This document shows positions 1-8,575 of a DNA stretch of 64,000 nt, piece by piece. The position numbers and the translations under genes were made by a program. Positions within the stretch are counted from its first letter, which is position 1; each line of letters begins with the position of its first letter. Location of the stretch: positions 62,001 to 126,000 of the forward strand of contig NZ_JAGGKE010000002.1 of assembly GCF_017873555.1 (NCBI RefSeq), in the 5' to 3' direction. The stretch comes from Halorubrum trapanicum (lineage in GTDB: Archaea; Halobacteriota; Halobacteria; Halobacteriales; Haloferacaceae). A model generated the notes under the pieces. That model saw only the letters and a program-made list of their open reading frames with translations. It did not search any database and was not told where the DNA came from.

Positions 1-52
1 CGGCGACGGCTCTGCGGCGGCGGCCGGCGCGGCGGCGACCGCGGCGACGTAG
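1..52 (+). CDS. C-terminal tail of a gene cut by the left edge
   Basis: Reading from base 2, an open frame runs for 16 codons to a TAG stop at 50-52. It encodes an Ala-rich tail (GDGSAAAAGAAATAAT). The strong G/C third-position bias and the convergent arrangement with the next minus-strand gene fit the end of a real plus-strand CDS. The body of the gene lies outside the window, so no function can be given. A chance open stretch in GC-rich DNA is the alternative. Confidence 0.4.
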   Translation, partial: GDGSAAAAGAAATAAT

Positions 53-83
53 CGACGACGGAGTTCCCTCCGAAAAAGGGGAT

Positions 84-368
84 CTACGGGTCGAGCTCGT
101 CGACGTACTCCTCGCGTTCGCTCTCGTCGTCGACGTTCCCGTCCGGCGGGACGAGCTGTCCCGTGTACAGGTAGCTGACGACGAACATGACGATGAAGCC
201 GACGCCGACCGCGGCCGTCGTCCGGACGACGAACGGGATATCGTTGAAGTAGAGGTACCGGTCCGCGACCGCGATGGCGACGAACGTCACCAACAGCACC
301 TTCTGTTCGTCGGTCGGGTCGCGAACGAACCCGACCACGTCGTCCTTGAGGTCGCCCAGCAGGCCCAT
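84..368 (-). CDS. Small two-helix membrane protein, function unknown
   Basis: This is a 94-residue protein. A short amphipathic N-terminus is followed by two hydrophobic segments, at about residues 22-40 and 46-69, and then by a strongly acidic cytosolic-type tail (DDESEREEYVDELDP). Its ATG overlaps the stop codon of the upstream aminotransferase gene by one base (TGATG), so the two are almost certainly co-transcribed and translationally coupled. I recognise no catalytic motif. It resembles the many small haloarchaeal membrane proteins of unknown role, and the coupling suggests it is made together with the aminotransferase but does not reveal a joint job. Confidence 0.8.
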   Translation of the reverse strand: MGLLGDLKDDVVGFVRDPTDEQKVLLVTFVAIAVADRYLYFNDIPFVVRTTAAVGVGFIVMFVVSYLYTGQLVPPDGNVDDESEREEYVDELDP

Positions 369-1522
369 CAGGCGTCACCCCCGGTCGTCGCGGCCGAGTC
401 GGATTCCGCCGTATGATCCTCGATCACGCGGCTCACCCGGTCGAGACCGTCTTCCAACTCCTCGGTCGGGAGGCCGAACCCGATCCGGAAGCGGTCCGGG
501 AAGCCGAACAGGTGTCCGGGCGCGAGGACGACGCTCGCCTCCTCGACGACCGTCCGGCAGAAGTCCTCCGCGTCCGCGAAGCCGTCGGGGACCGTCACGA
601 AGGCGTTGACGCCGACGGGGTCAAGCCAGTCGAGGTCGTGCTCGTCGACCCAGGTCGCGACGCGGTCGCGGTGGTCGCCCGCCAGCTCGCGGTTCTCCGA
701 CAGGATTCGGTCCTCGCGCCGCCCGAGCGCCTGCTTCGCCACGTGCTGGCCGAAGAGGCTCGGCGAGATGGTGGTGTAGTCCTTCCAGCGCCACGCGCGC
801 TCGACGACCGGTTCCGGGCCGGCGATCCAGCCGAACCGAAGCCCTGCCAGCCCGTACGCCTTCGTGAGGCTGGTCGTCGAGATCCCGTGCGCGCCGTAGC
901 TCGCGACCGGCGGCTGCGGCTCCGCGGCGAGCAGGCGGTACACCTCGTCGCAGAGCAGGTAGGCGTCGCGCTCGACCGCGACGTCGTAGGCCGCGCGCAT
1001 CGCGGCCTCGTCGTGGTACCGGCCGGTGGGGTTGTTCGGGTTGTTGGCGACGATCACGGCGGTGTCGTCGCGGGCCGCGTCGGCGACCGCCTCGGGATCG
1101 AGCTCCCACTCCGGCGGCTCCAGTTCGACGCGGGTCACGTCCCCGAACGCGTCCGGGACGGCGTGGAGCGCCTGATAGGTGGGGGTGACGACGACGGCGT
1201 GGGTGCCGGAGCCGACGCCCGATTCCCCGCCGTCTCCGTCGACGGCGCCCTCGTCGCCGAGCAGCGAGAGGAACGTCAGGAAGTTCGCCTCCTGCGTGCC
1301 GCAGGTGAACAGCACCTCGTCGGCCGAGCGGTCGTAGCGGTCGCCGACGGACGCCCGGAACTCGGGGTCCCCGTTCGTCGGGATGACGTAGCCGAGCTTC
1401 CCCGGGTCGAGGTCGAACCGACTCGCGTCGAGCGACCGGATGCCGCTCTCGGCCAGCATGATGTCGGCCTCGTGTTCGTGCTCCGCGAACCAGCGTTCGA
1501 GGCCGAACGGGTCGATGCGCAT
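368..1522 (-). CDS. PLP-dependent class I/II aminotransferase
   Basis: This 384-residue fold-type I aminotransferase moves an amino group between an amino acid and a 2-oxoacid using pyridoxal phosphate in the cytosol. Visible motifs are the NPNNPTG turn at residues 161-167, the cofactor-contacting DEVY at 192-195, the Schiff-base lysine in SLTKAYG (Lys221), and the downstream LRFGW with a conserved Arg. Length and order match the aspartate/LL-diaminopimelate aminotransferase family. The substrate cannot be read from sequence. A Gly/Asp-rich insertion near residues 94-106 (DGDGGESGVGSG) looks like a haloarchaeal surface loop. The gene is coupled by a one-base overlap to the small membrane protein downstream. 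Confidence 0.93.
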   Translation of the reverse strand: MRIDPFGLERWFAEHEHEADIMLAESGIRSLDASRFDLDPGKLGYVIPTNGDPEFRASVGDRYDRSADEVLFTCGTQEANFLTFLSLLGDEGAVDGDGGESGVGSGTHAVVVTPTYQALHAVPDAFGDVTRVELEPPEWELDPEAVADAARDDTAVIVANNPNNPTGRYHDEAAMRAAYDVAVERDAYLLCDEVYRLLAAEPQPPVASYGAHGISTTSLTKAYGLAGLRFGWIAGPEPVVERAWRWKDYTTISPSLFGQHVAKQALGRREDRILSENRELAGDHRDRVATWVDEHDLDWLDPVGVNAFVTVPDGFADAEDFCRTVVEEASVVLAPGHLFGFPDRFRIGFGLPTEELEDGLDRVSRVIEDHTAESDSAATTGGDA

Positions 1523-1649
1523 ACCCGCGTTCGGGCGGCCGCGAGGTTAGGTGCTGTGGTTGCTGGTGGCGGCGCCGTGGTTGCGGGTGGCAGTCGCGGG
1601 GCGGACCGACGTGTTCCGCGTCGGTGCTCCGACGATTCGACAGGGGGCG

Positions 1650-2104
1650 CTTCCAAAGCCTCAGCCGCGAGGGCGGCGCACGCTCGCTGCGCGCTTCACT
1701 CGGTCGCTCACTTCGTTTGCTCCCTCGTTCCAGTGCTTACGTCGCCTGCGCCGCCCTCGCGGCAGCGTGGCGCTACGCGCCACGGGCAACCGGCGGCTTT
1801 GCCGCCGGTGACTGCCCCTTTGAGTCCCACCCCGCACAGCGCCTCACGCCTCCCCAGCCTCGTCAGTCGCCCGGAGCAACGCGGAGGGCGACTGACTCCA
1901 GCGAGGGACCTTCGGTCCCTCTGGCAGCCGGCGCGTCGCGCCGGCGACAGTGCGAGAGCGAAGCTCTCGCTTGAAACCGGACGGAGTCCGGTGACAGCGA
2001 GGCGCGACGCGCCTCTGGCAGTCGGGCGAAGCCCGACGACCTCGCGCGTGCGACTTCGCGCCCTGCGGGCGCTCGTCGGCACGCGCCACCGCATTGATTT
2101 ATAA
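1650..2104 (+). repeat. Structured intergenic repeat, copy 1 (expanded form)
   Basis: This is the longest of four copies of one repeat family in the window. It opens with the shared TCCAAAGCC-CAGCCG motif at 1651, contains the shared linker TGCCCCTTTGAGTCCCACC near 1813 and CCTCACGCCTCCCCAGCC near 1841, and ends at a TTTATAA motif at 2098-2104. Its main stem is 17 bp and perfect: 1664-1680 pairs with 1747-1763 around a 66-nt loop. A second stem pairs GTCAGTCGCC (1862-1871) with GGCGACTGAC near 1887-1896. There is no credible gene here although open frames cross it. It fills the gap between the aminotransferase and the AI-2E-type permease gene. Confidence 0.85.
1766..2072. repeat. Nine short perfect hairpins with 3-nt loops
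   Basis: Inside repeat copy 1 there are perfect odd palindromes of 15-21 nt with three-base loops at 1766-1784, 1789-1809, 1904-1920, 1927-1945, 1952-1970, 1976-1992, 1999-2015, 2021-2037 and 2058-2072. Six of them (1904-2037) are evenly spaced by 5-6 nt linkers such as CTGGCA, GACAGT, GACAGC and TGGCA. Stem sequences differ from hairpin to hairpin, so this is not a simple tandem repeat. The first two interrupt the junction between the main stem and the TGCCCC linker, which is uninterrupted in copy 4. Confidence 0.85.
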
Positions 2105-2198
2105 GTTACCGTCGCCGCCGGCCGAGGCTGTTTAAGTATCTCCTCGCGGTCGCCGCCCCCACCACAACGACTTTGCTCGCCGATCGCGACACGACGGC

Positions 2199-3227
2199 AT
2201 GGTTCTCAACCGGCAACGCTTGTTGGGCGTCCTGCTCGTCGCCCTGGCGACGCTCGCGGCGGCCGTGCTGGCGGAGGTGTTACGGACGGTGGTGTTCGCG
2301 GTCACCGTCGCGTACGTCTTGTATCCCATCCGGCAGCGGCTCGTCGGCCGCGGCCTCTCTCGCCGGATCGCGTGCGCCGCCGCCACCGCCGTCGCGTTCG
2401 TCGGTGCCACGCTCCTCGTGGCGCCGCTTTTGTACGCGCTGTACCGACGGCGGTCGGAGCTGATCGAGATCATCCGCCAGATCCCCGACTCCGTCCCGAT
2501 CAGCGTCGGCGGGTTCGAGACGGTCGTCGAGATAGCGCCGTTCGTCGCGGCCGCCGAGACGTGGGTCCGGGGGGTCGCGCTCGCGGTCGCGGGCGCGGCA
2601 CCGGTGCTCGTCTTGGAGCTCGTCGTGTTCACGTTCCTCGTGTACGGGATCCTCTACCGGCCGAGCGCGGTCGAGACCGCCGTCTTCGGCGTCGTGCCGG
2701 CCGAGTACCACGACATCCCGACCCGGCTCCACGAGCGCACGCGGCAGACGCTGTACTCGATCTACGTGCTTCAGGCCGCGACCGCGGCGGGCACGTTCGT
2801 CCTCGCGTTCGCGGTGTTCTGGGCGCTGGGATACGGTTCGCCGGTCCTGTTGGCCGTCATCGCGGGGGTTCTCCAGTTCATCCCCATCGTCGGTCCGAGC
2901 GTCCTGATCGTCGCGCTCGGGGCCGGCGACTTCCTCGTCGGGGAGACCGGGCGGGCGGTCGCCGTGCTGGTGATCGGGCTGGTCGTCGTCGCCTTCGTCC
3001 CCGACGCGGTGATCCGGACGCGACTCGCCGACTGGACCGGGAAGATCTCGCCGGGTCTCTACTTCGTCGGGTTCGTCGGCGGCATCCTCACGCTCGGCGC
3101 GGTCGGCGTGATCGTCGGTCCCCTCGTCGTCTCGCTGCTGCTCGAAGTGATCGACATGCTCTCGGAAGGCGGCGCATCGTCGGAGGCCGTCGCGGCGGCG
3201 GCCGAGTCAGTCGAAGGGGGGCGATGA
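2199..3227 (+). CDS. AI-2E family transporter / PerM-like permease
   Basis: This 342-residue integral membrane protein has about eight hydrophobic segments in the arrangement of the AI-2E exporter (PerM, UPF0118) family. Two N-terminal helices come first, then a long amphipathic region (about 85-105), then a C-terminal bundle containing LQFIPIVGPSVLIVALGAG, typical of the family signature region. Members export small molecules or act as Na+/H+ antiporters, and the substrate here is unknown. The ATG at 2199 starts directly with a hydrophobic helix. An AT-rich TTTAAGTAT at 2131 lies about 65 nt upstream, so a short leader is possible. The Ala/Glu-rich C-terminal tail is haloarchaeal in style. 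Confidence 0.88.
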   Translation: MVLNRQRLLGVLLVALATLAAAVLAEVLRTVVFAVTVAYVLYPIRQRLVGRGLSRRIACAAATAVAFVGATLLVAPLLYALYRRRSELIEIIRQIPDSVPISVGGFETVVEIAPFVAAAETWVRGVALAVAGAAPVLVLELVVFTFLVYGILYRPSAVETAVFGVVPAEYHDIPTRLHERTRQTLYSIYVLQAATAAGTFVLAFAVFWALGYGSPVLLAVIAGVLQFIPIVGPSVLIVALGAGDFLVGETGRAVAVLVIGLVVVAFVPDAVIRTRLADWTGKISPGLYFVGFVGGILTLGAVGVIVGPLVVSLLLEVIDMLSEGGASSEAVAAAAESVEGGR

Positions 3228-3316
3228 CTCGCCGAACTGACCGGCCACCGAGCGACTGAACTCACACCCCGCCGCCGGTACGGCTTTCCCTCCGCCGGCC
3301 GTCCCTCCGGTAGCTG

Positions 3317-4963
3317 ATGTCCTCGACGGATCCCCCTACGGCTGTCGGCGACGCCCCGGCGCTCGCGGCCCGACGGTTCGACGCCCTCGCAGACCGCGTG
3401 GCGCGCTCGCGGCCCGCGGACGACGGCGACGGCCCGAGCGGCGAGCCCGACGCGCTCGACGTGTTCGCCCCGGCGACAGCCGAGCGGATCGGGAGCGTCC
3501 CGGCCTGCGACGCGGCCGACGTCGGGGGCGCGGTCGAGCGCGCCCGAGCGGCCCAAGAAGAGTGGGCCGAGACCCCCGTCGACGAGCGCGCGCGGATCGT
3601 CGACCGGTTCGGCGACCTCGTCGTCGACCGCCGCGAGGAGCTGCTCGACGTCCTCCAGGTCGAGACCGGGAAGTCCCGTCGCACCGCAGTCGAGGAACTG
3701 TTCGACGTCCCGAGCGGCTGCTCGTACGTCGCGAGCGAGGCGCCCGACGCGCTCGCCGAGGAGCGGCGCCGGGGCGTGGCGCCCGGGATCACGACTGCGA
3801 CGGTCACGCGCGAGCCGGTCGGCGTCGTCGGGGTGATCTCGCCGTGGAACTACCCCCTCACCCTCTCGATGGCCGACGCGATCCCGGCGCTGGCCGCGGG
3901 CAACGCGGTCGTCCTCAAGCCGGACGAGAAGACCCCGTACGGGGCCTTGCTTCTCTCCGAGCTGCTGGAGCTCGCCGGCCTCCCCGACGACCTCTTTCAG
4001 GTCGTCACGGGCGAGGGACCGACGGTCGGCCCGCCGCTGATCGACGCGGTCGACTACGTCGCGTTCACCGGCAGCACGGAGACGGGCCGGACGATCGCGG
4101 AGCGCGCGGGCCGGAACCTGATCGGCTGCTCGCTGGAGCTCGGCGGCAACAACCCGCTCGTCGTGCTCGGCGACGCCGACGTCGACGAGGCCGCCCGCGG
4201 CGCGGTCCAGGCCTGCTTCTCGAACGCGGGCCAGCTCTGCCTCTCCGCCGAGCGGGTCTACGTCGTCGAGTCCGCGTACGATGCGTTCCTCGACGCGTTC
4301 GTCCGCGAGACCGAGGCGCTGACGCTCGGGACCGGCTACGACTACGGCGCCGACCTCGGCTCGCTCGTCGACGCCGACCAGCTGGCCCGGGTCGAGTCGC
4401 ACGTCGCCGACGCCCGCGAGCGCGGCGCGACCGTCGAGACCGGCGGGCGCGCCCGTCCGGACGTCGGATCCTACTGCTACGAACCGACGGTGCTGACCGG
4501 CGTCGACCCGGACGCGACCGTCGCTTGCGAGGAGACGTTCGGGCCGGTGGCCGCGGTGACGCCGGTCCCGGACGCGGACGCGGCGGTCGCGGCCGCGAAC
4601 GACTCCCCGTACGGACTCAACGCGAGCGTCTGGACCGCGGACCGCGAGCGCGGCGCCGAGCTCGCCCGCGATATCGACTGCGGCACCGTGAACGTCAACG
4701 ACGCGTTCCTCGCGACGTGGGGCGCCGTCGACGCGCCGATGGGCGGGTTCGGCGACTCCGGGCTCGGGCGTCGACACGGACCGGAGGGAATTCAGCGGTA
4801 CACGGAGACGCGGACCGTCGGCGTCTCGCGGGTCGGCCCGCTGACCTTCCCCGACCGGGTCCCGACCGACTGGTTCGTGCGGGGCGCGTTCGGGGCGATG
4901 CGGGTCGCTCGCGGGGCGCGGCGCGCGGCGAGGGGAGTGCGGCGACGCCTGTCGCGTCGCTGA
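3317..4963 (+). CDS. NAD(P)-dependent aldehyde dehydrogenase (succinate-semialdehyde type)
   Basis: This 548-residue enzyme of the aldehyde dehydrogenase superfamily oxidises an aldehyde to the acid. The catalytic cysteine is in NAGQLCLSAER (Cys308) and the general-base glutamate in LELGGNNP (Glu274). The cofactor motifs SPWNYPL and FTGSTETG are both present, as is the late EETFGP motif. The closest style is succinate-semialdehyde dehydrogenase (GabD-like), but the substrate is inferred. It is somewhat longer than the usual 450-500 residues because of an N-terminal acidic/Ala-rich extension and a basic C-terminal tail (RGARRAARGVRRRLSRR) that could lie on membrane or nucleic acid. Confidence 0.93.
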   Translation: MSSTDPPTAVGDAPALAARRFDALADRVARSRPADDGDGPSGEPDALDVFAPATAERIGSVPACDAADVGGAVERARAAQEEWAETPVDERARIVDRFGDLVVDRREELLDVLQVETGKSRRTAVEELFDVPSGCSYVASEAPDALAEERRRGVAPGITTATVTREPVGVVGVISPWNYPLTLSMADAIPALAAGNAVVLKPDEKTPYGALLLSELLELAGLPDDLFQVVTGEGPTVGPPLIDAVDYVAFTGSTETGRTIAERAGRNLIGCSLELGGNNPLVVLGDADVDEAARGAVQACFSNAGQLCLSAERVYVVESAYDAFLDAFVRETEALTLGTGYDYGADLGSLVDADQLARVESHVADARERGATVETGGRARPDVGSYCYEPTVLTGVDPDATVACEETFGPVAAVTPVPDADAAVAAANDSPYGLNASVWTADRERGAELARDIDCGTVNVNDAFLATWGAVDAPMGGFGDSGLGRRHGPEGIQRYTETRTVGVSRVGPLTFPDRVPTDWFVRGAFGAMRVARGARRAARGVRRRLSRR

Positions 4964-4998
4964 CCGGGCGACCGGGCGACCGGTCGGTCGCTCCCGAC

Positions 4999-5925
4999 TC
5001 AGCGCCCGGCACCCGCGTTCGACTCCGCGGACGACACGGGCTCTCTCGCCCGCCGGTACCCCATGGCGAGCGCGTACGCCAGGCCGACGGCCGCGCCGAC
5101 GGTGAGGACGCCCGGCCCGACGCTCAGGGAGATCTCCGTCGGCGTCGACGCGAACGAGAAGAGGTAGGTGAACGTCCCCTCGGTGCCGATCGTGAGCGAG
5201 TCGACGCCGAGGTAGTCCAGCGCGAACGGGCCGACCACCGCCAGCAGGACGAACACCGCGACGGCGGCGACCGCGGCGCCCGCGAGTCCGTCCCAGACGA
5301 GCGCGGTCACCGACACACGGCGCGGCCGGTCGTCTGCGTCGCCGTAGATCCGGACGCCCTTCGGGTGATCTTGGAGCCGCGCATCCGCGGGCACGCCGAG
5401 CAGCGTCAGCGTCATCCAGAGATCGGCGACCGCCCCGGCGGCGTTGGCAGCCAGCGGCACCACCAGCCACCCCCACTCGAAGACGAGCATCAGGGGGACG
5501 CCGACGGCGGTCATGACGACCAGCGGCGTCAGCAGGACGACGATGAACTGATCGCGGGAGAACTCGTGGTCCGTCGTCGCGTAGGCGTACGGCAGGATGA
5601 AGTGCGCGACGCCGAACCCGTACCGCGGCTCGCCGCCGTAGTACCGGATCGCGAGCCCGTGGAGCCACTCGTGCGGGACGAGGAACACGGTCGTGAGGAG
5701 GAGGATCACGAGGACGTCGAGCGCGCTCGTCCACCACTCAACGCCGACGGGACCGAACTGGAACGTCGCCGGGGCGCCCGTCACCGTCTCGTACAACCCG
5801 CCGAGCGCCGACGCCGCGACGATCAGGCCGAGGGTGCCGAGACACGTCATCTGGATCGTCAGCGCCCGCGTCAGTTCGAGGTCGGCGAGCAGCGTGTCGG
5901 ACTCGGCGGAGGGCGTCGATGTCAT
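4999..5925 (-). CDS. DUF3267 membrane protein with HExxH zincin motif
   Basis: This 308-residue protein has about six to seven hydrophobic segments. The second is immediately followed by PHEWLHGLAIRYYG, in which HEWLH (residues 85-89) is a zinc-metallopeptidase HExxH motif. That combination marks the DUF3267 family of putative membrane-embedded zincins, distantly like site-2 proteases. Peptidase activity is inferred from the motif and no substrate is known. The C-terminal third is an Ala/Val-rich helical pair ending in a short basic tail. It converges with the aldehyde dehydrogenase gene (35 bp between stops) and is not obviously in an operon. Confidence 0.85.
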   Translation of the reverse strand: MTSTPSAESDTLLADLELTRALTIQMTCLGTLGLIVAASALGGLYETVTGAPATFQFGPVGVEWWTSALDVLVILLLTTVFLVPHEWLHGLAIRYYGGEPRYGFGVAHFILPYAYATTDHEFSRDQFIVVLLTPLVVMTAVGVPLMLVFEWGWLVVPLAANAAGAVADLWMTLTLLGVPADARLQDHPKGVRIYGDADDRPRRVSVTALVWDGLAGAAVAAVAVFVLLAVVGPFALDYLGVDSLTIGTEGTFTYLFSFASTPTEISLSVGPGVLTVGAAVGLAYALAMGYRRAREPVSSAESNAGAGR

Positions 5926-6044
5926 AGGCTACAACTGGTTGGAGGCGTGATATACCTGTCTCCGAGGTGCTGACGGACGCACGGCTCTCCGGGAGCGAAA
6001 AAGTCCGAGACGGGAAAGCGCCGTGTCGGTCGGCGTCGGGACCG

Positions 6045-6644
6045 TTACTCCTCGTCGTCGATCAGGTCGCCGAACACGGACGCCGCGGTGTCGGGCACGT
6101 CGAAGTCGTGGTAGTGCTCGCCCTTCTCGTTCGAGAGGATGTTGAGCGCGGCGGCGGCGCCGTCGCCCGCGGAGATGACCGCCTGCCACTCCTCGGCGCG
6201 GGCCATCGCCCCGGTCGCGTAGACGCCCTCGACGCTGGTCTCCATCGAGACGCCGACGCTGACTGTGTCGTCGTCGTCGAACTCGCAGCCCAGCGACTCC
6301 GCGAGGTCGCGGTTCGCGCCCGTCGCGAGGACGACGTAGTCGGCGTCGTACTCGCCCTCCTCGGTCGTCACGGCGAAGCCGTCGCCGGCCGCCTCGACGC
6401 CGGTCACCTTCTCTCCCTGGTGGCGGTCGACGCCGAAGTCGTCGACCTGCTGGCGGGCGGTCGCCATGAACTCGCTGCCGCCGACGGAGCCGACGCCGAG
6501 GAAGTTGAACAGGTGCGCCTTGTGCATCCACGTCCCGTCCGTGTCGAAGAGGGTCGTGTCGAGTCCGTTCTTGCTCGCGAACAGTCCGGCGCTCAGCCCC
6601 GCCGGTCCACCGCCGACGATTACGACGTTTGTCATGGTCGCCAT
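6045..6644 (-). CDS. Short FAD-dependent oxidoreductase, thioredoxin-reductase-like
   Basis: This is a 199-residue flavoprotein. The N-terminal Rossmann motif VVIVGGGPAGLSAG binds FAD, ATGANRD is the second dinucleotide-site segment, and VYATGAMARAEEWQAVISAGDG is the C-terminal FAD motif of thioredoxin reductases. At about 200 residues it is much shorter than true thioredoxin reductase (about 310). The NAD(P)H domain with its redox CxxC is missing; the only cysteine is in SLGCEFDDD. It is therefore a compact FAD-only relative common in haloarchaea whose electron donor is unknown. Translation may start at the first ATG (6644) or at the second in MATMTN. Confidence 0.85.
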   Translation of the reverse strand: MATMTNVVIVGGGPAGLSAGLFASKNGLDTTLFDTDGTWMHKAHLFNFLGVGSVGGSEFMATARQQVDDFGVDRHQGEKVTGVEAAGDGFAVTTEEGEYDADYVVLATGANRDLAESLGCEFDDDDTVSVGVSMETSVEGVYATGAMARAEEWQAVISAGDGAAAALNILSNEKGEHYHDFDVPDTAASVFGDLIDDEE

Positions 6645-6675
6645 AACGCAGCCCGGCCCATAAGGGTTGACGGAA

Positions 6676-6775
6676 GCGGGGATCGACGGCGACCGACCGG
6701 ACGGGGATCGACGGCGACCGACCGGACGGGGATCGACGGCGACCGACCGAACGGGGAGACGACGGCGACGGGGCG
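6676..6775 (+). repeat. 25-bp tandem repeat in a divergent promoter region
   Basis: Units beginning GGGGATCGACGGCGACCGAC recur at a 25-bp period. GATC sits at 6681, 6706 and 6731, and a fourth, decayed unit follows from about 6753. The array lies between the start of the FAD oxidoreductase gene (minus) and the subtilase gene (plus), so it could affect both promoters or be neutral slippage in GC-rich DNA. Confidence 0.85.
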
Positions 6776-6856
6776 GGTCGCGCCGATCGGTCGGTCGCGA
6801 CCGTCCGCGACTCCCCGAGCAGAAGCTATTTGCGCCGACACGAGGAGGATCCGTCT

Positions 6857-8575
6857 ATGATCGACGGCCGGCCGCGGCACGAGTCGGTACGGGGGTCGTC
6901 CGAGACCGAGAGGTCGCGCGCCCCCGATCGGCGGATCCGTGCCGCGGTCGCGGTCGGCGTCGTCCTCGTCGCGCTCGCAGCGGGAGCCGGCGTCGTCGCG
7001 GGTGCCACTTCCGCGGCCGCCAGCCCCGGCGCTGCGACCCCCGGACCGGTCGACGGCGGACCCGGTTCGGCGGCGGTCGCGCAAACCGGGTCTCCGCTCG
7101 ACGGCGAGAACGGAACGGTCGAACTCGTGGTGCGGTTCGATCCGGTCGACGACCCCGCGGCGCTCGGCGCTACTGACGGCGTCCCCGCGGCGGGCGCGAA
7201 CGCGAGCGCGACGGTCGCGGACCTCCGAGAGCACGCCGCCGCCGAGCGGGACGCCTTCGAGTCGTTCGCGGCCTCGCGGCCCGGAATCACGGTCGAACGC
7301 GAGTTCTGGCTGGCGAACGCGCTGCTCGTCTCCGTCGACGCGGAGACCGTGGCGGCGAGCGACCTGCGCGCGGTCGAGAACGTCACCCGGATCCACGAGA
7401 ACGTCGCCGTCGAGCCGATCGAGACGGCCGCCGAGGGTCCGGCCGCACCGACCGCCAGCCCGCAGATCGACGCCGATCCGAGCGGGCGGGCCGTGGCCGG
7501 GGTGCGGCAGATCGGCGCGCCGACCGCGTGGGAGCGGTTCGGCACGCGGGGCGCGGGCGCCACCGTCGCGGTCGTCGACACCGGCGTCGACCCCGCCCAT
7601 CAGGACATCGACCTCGCGGGGTGGGCGTCGTTCGACGCGAACGGGACGCTCGTGAGCGACGACGTCGCGGACGCGAGCGACCCCGACGGCCACGGGACCC
7701 ACGTCGCGGGGACGGTGGCGGGCGGGAACGCCTCGGGGACGTACATCGGCGTCGCGCCCGAGGCGAGCCTCTACGGCATCGACGCGTTCGGGGAGAACGG
7801 GACGGCGACGTTCGCGGGGGTCGTCGCCTCGATGGAGCACGCGACGACGGCGGCCGACGCCGACGTGCTCCAGCTGAGCCTCGGCGCCAACGGTACCTTC
7901 CGCGGGTTCATCACCCCGGTCAGGAACGCCCGGGCGACCGGGACCGTCGTCGTCGCCGCGGTCGGAAACGAGGGAGCGAACGCCTCCTCGTCGCCCGCCA
8001 ACGCCTACGACGCGGTCGCCGTCGGCGCTGTCGACGGGGAAGGGCAGGTCCCGCCGTTCTCGGGCGGGCAGCGGATCAACGCGAGCGCCGCGTTCGGTTC
8101 CCACCCGGACGACTGGCCGGCGTCGTACGTCGTCCCCGACGTGACCGCACCGGGCGTTCGGATTCCGAGTGCCGCCGCGGGCACCGAGGACGGCTACGTC
8201 TTCCAGCAGGGGACGAGCATGGCGGCGCCGCACGCCAGCGGCGTCGCGGCGCTCTCGGTCGCCGCGACCGACGGGCGGGTCGCTCCCCCGGCGATCGAGT
8301 CGGCGCTCGCAGACACCGCGGTCCCCCCCGCGAACGCGACGGCGCCTGACTACCGGTACGGACACGGCGTCGTCGACGCGCCGGCCGCCGTGGAGGCCGC
8401 CGTCGACGCGACGCCGCCGGAGTCGGAGCCGACCGGTTCCGGCGGTACCGAGGAGGGCCGCTCGGAGACGGGAGACGGAGAGACCGACGGCCGGACGCCC
8501 GGGTTCGGTGCCGTCGCCGCGGTCGTCGCCGTCGCGCTGGCGAGCCTGAGCGCGGTCACTCGGCGAAGTCCGTGA
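6857..8575 (+). CDS. Secreted subtilisin-like serine protease with PGF-CTERM anchor
   Basis: This is an S8 family protease of 572 residues. The catalytic triad is visible as Asp241 in VVDTGVD, His279 in GHGTHVAGT and Ser454 in GTSMAAPHASG, with the oxyanion Asn in AVGNEG. A hydrophobic signal region (VGVVLVALAAGAGVVAGA) is followed by an inhibitor-I9-like propeptide (about residues 85-175). The C-terminus has a Thr/Glu/Gly-rich linker, then TPGF, a hydrophobic helix and basic residues, which is the PGF-CTERM signal processed by archaeosortase ArtA and joined to lipid. I chose ATG 6857 because GAGGAGG lies just upstream; a TTG at 6830 is the alternative. Its 3' end overlaps the convergent gene by 20 nt. 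Confidence 0.93.
   Translation: MIDGRPRHESVRGSSETERSRAPDRRIRAAVAVGVVLVALAAGAGVVAGATSAAASPGAATPGPVDGGPGSAAVAQTGSPLDGENGTVELVVRFDPVDDPAALGATDGVPAAGANASATVADLREHAAAERDAFESFAASRPGITVEREFWLANALLVSVDAETVAASDLRAVENVTRIHENVAVEPIETAAEGPAAPTASPQIDADPSGRAVAGVRQIGAPTAWERFGTRGAGATVAVVDTGVDPAHQDIDLAGWASFDANGTLVSDDVADASDPDGHGTHVAGTVAGGNASGTYIGVAPEASLYGIDAFGENGTATFAGVVASMEHATTAADADVLQLSLGANGTFRGFITPVRNARATGTVVVAAVGNEGANASSSPANAYDAVAVGAVDGEGQVPPFSGGQRINASAAFGSHPDDWPASYVVPDVTAPGVRIPSAAAGTEDGYVFQQGTSMAAPHASGVAALSVAATDGRVAPPAIESALADTAVPPANATAPDYRYGHGVVDAPAAVEAAVDATPPESEPTGSGGTEEGRSETGDGETDGRTPGFGAVAAVVAVALASLSAVTRRSP

Noticed and set aside
1551-2104. Several overlapping open frames crossing repeat copy 1
   Set aside because: They follow the hairpins and shared linkers, appear on both strands, and similar frames occur by chance in the other copies with unrelated products.
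3059-5737. Very long minus-strand open frame of 892 codons opposite the permease and aldehyde dehydrogenase genes
   Set aside because: It is an antisense shadow caused by GC-rich codons; its Arg/Gly/Pro-rich product has no motifs, and the plus-strand genes have clear families.
6676-6775. 25-bp repeats as CRISPR
   Set aside because: The repeats are contiguous without spacers and lie in a promoter region.
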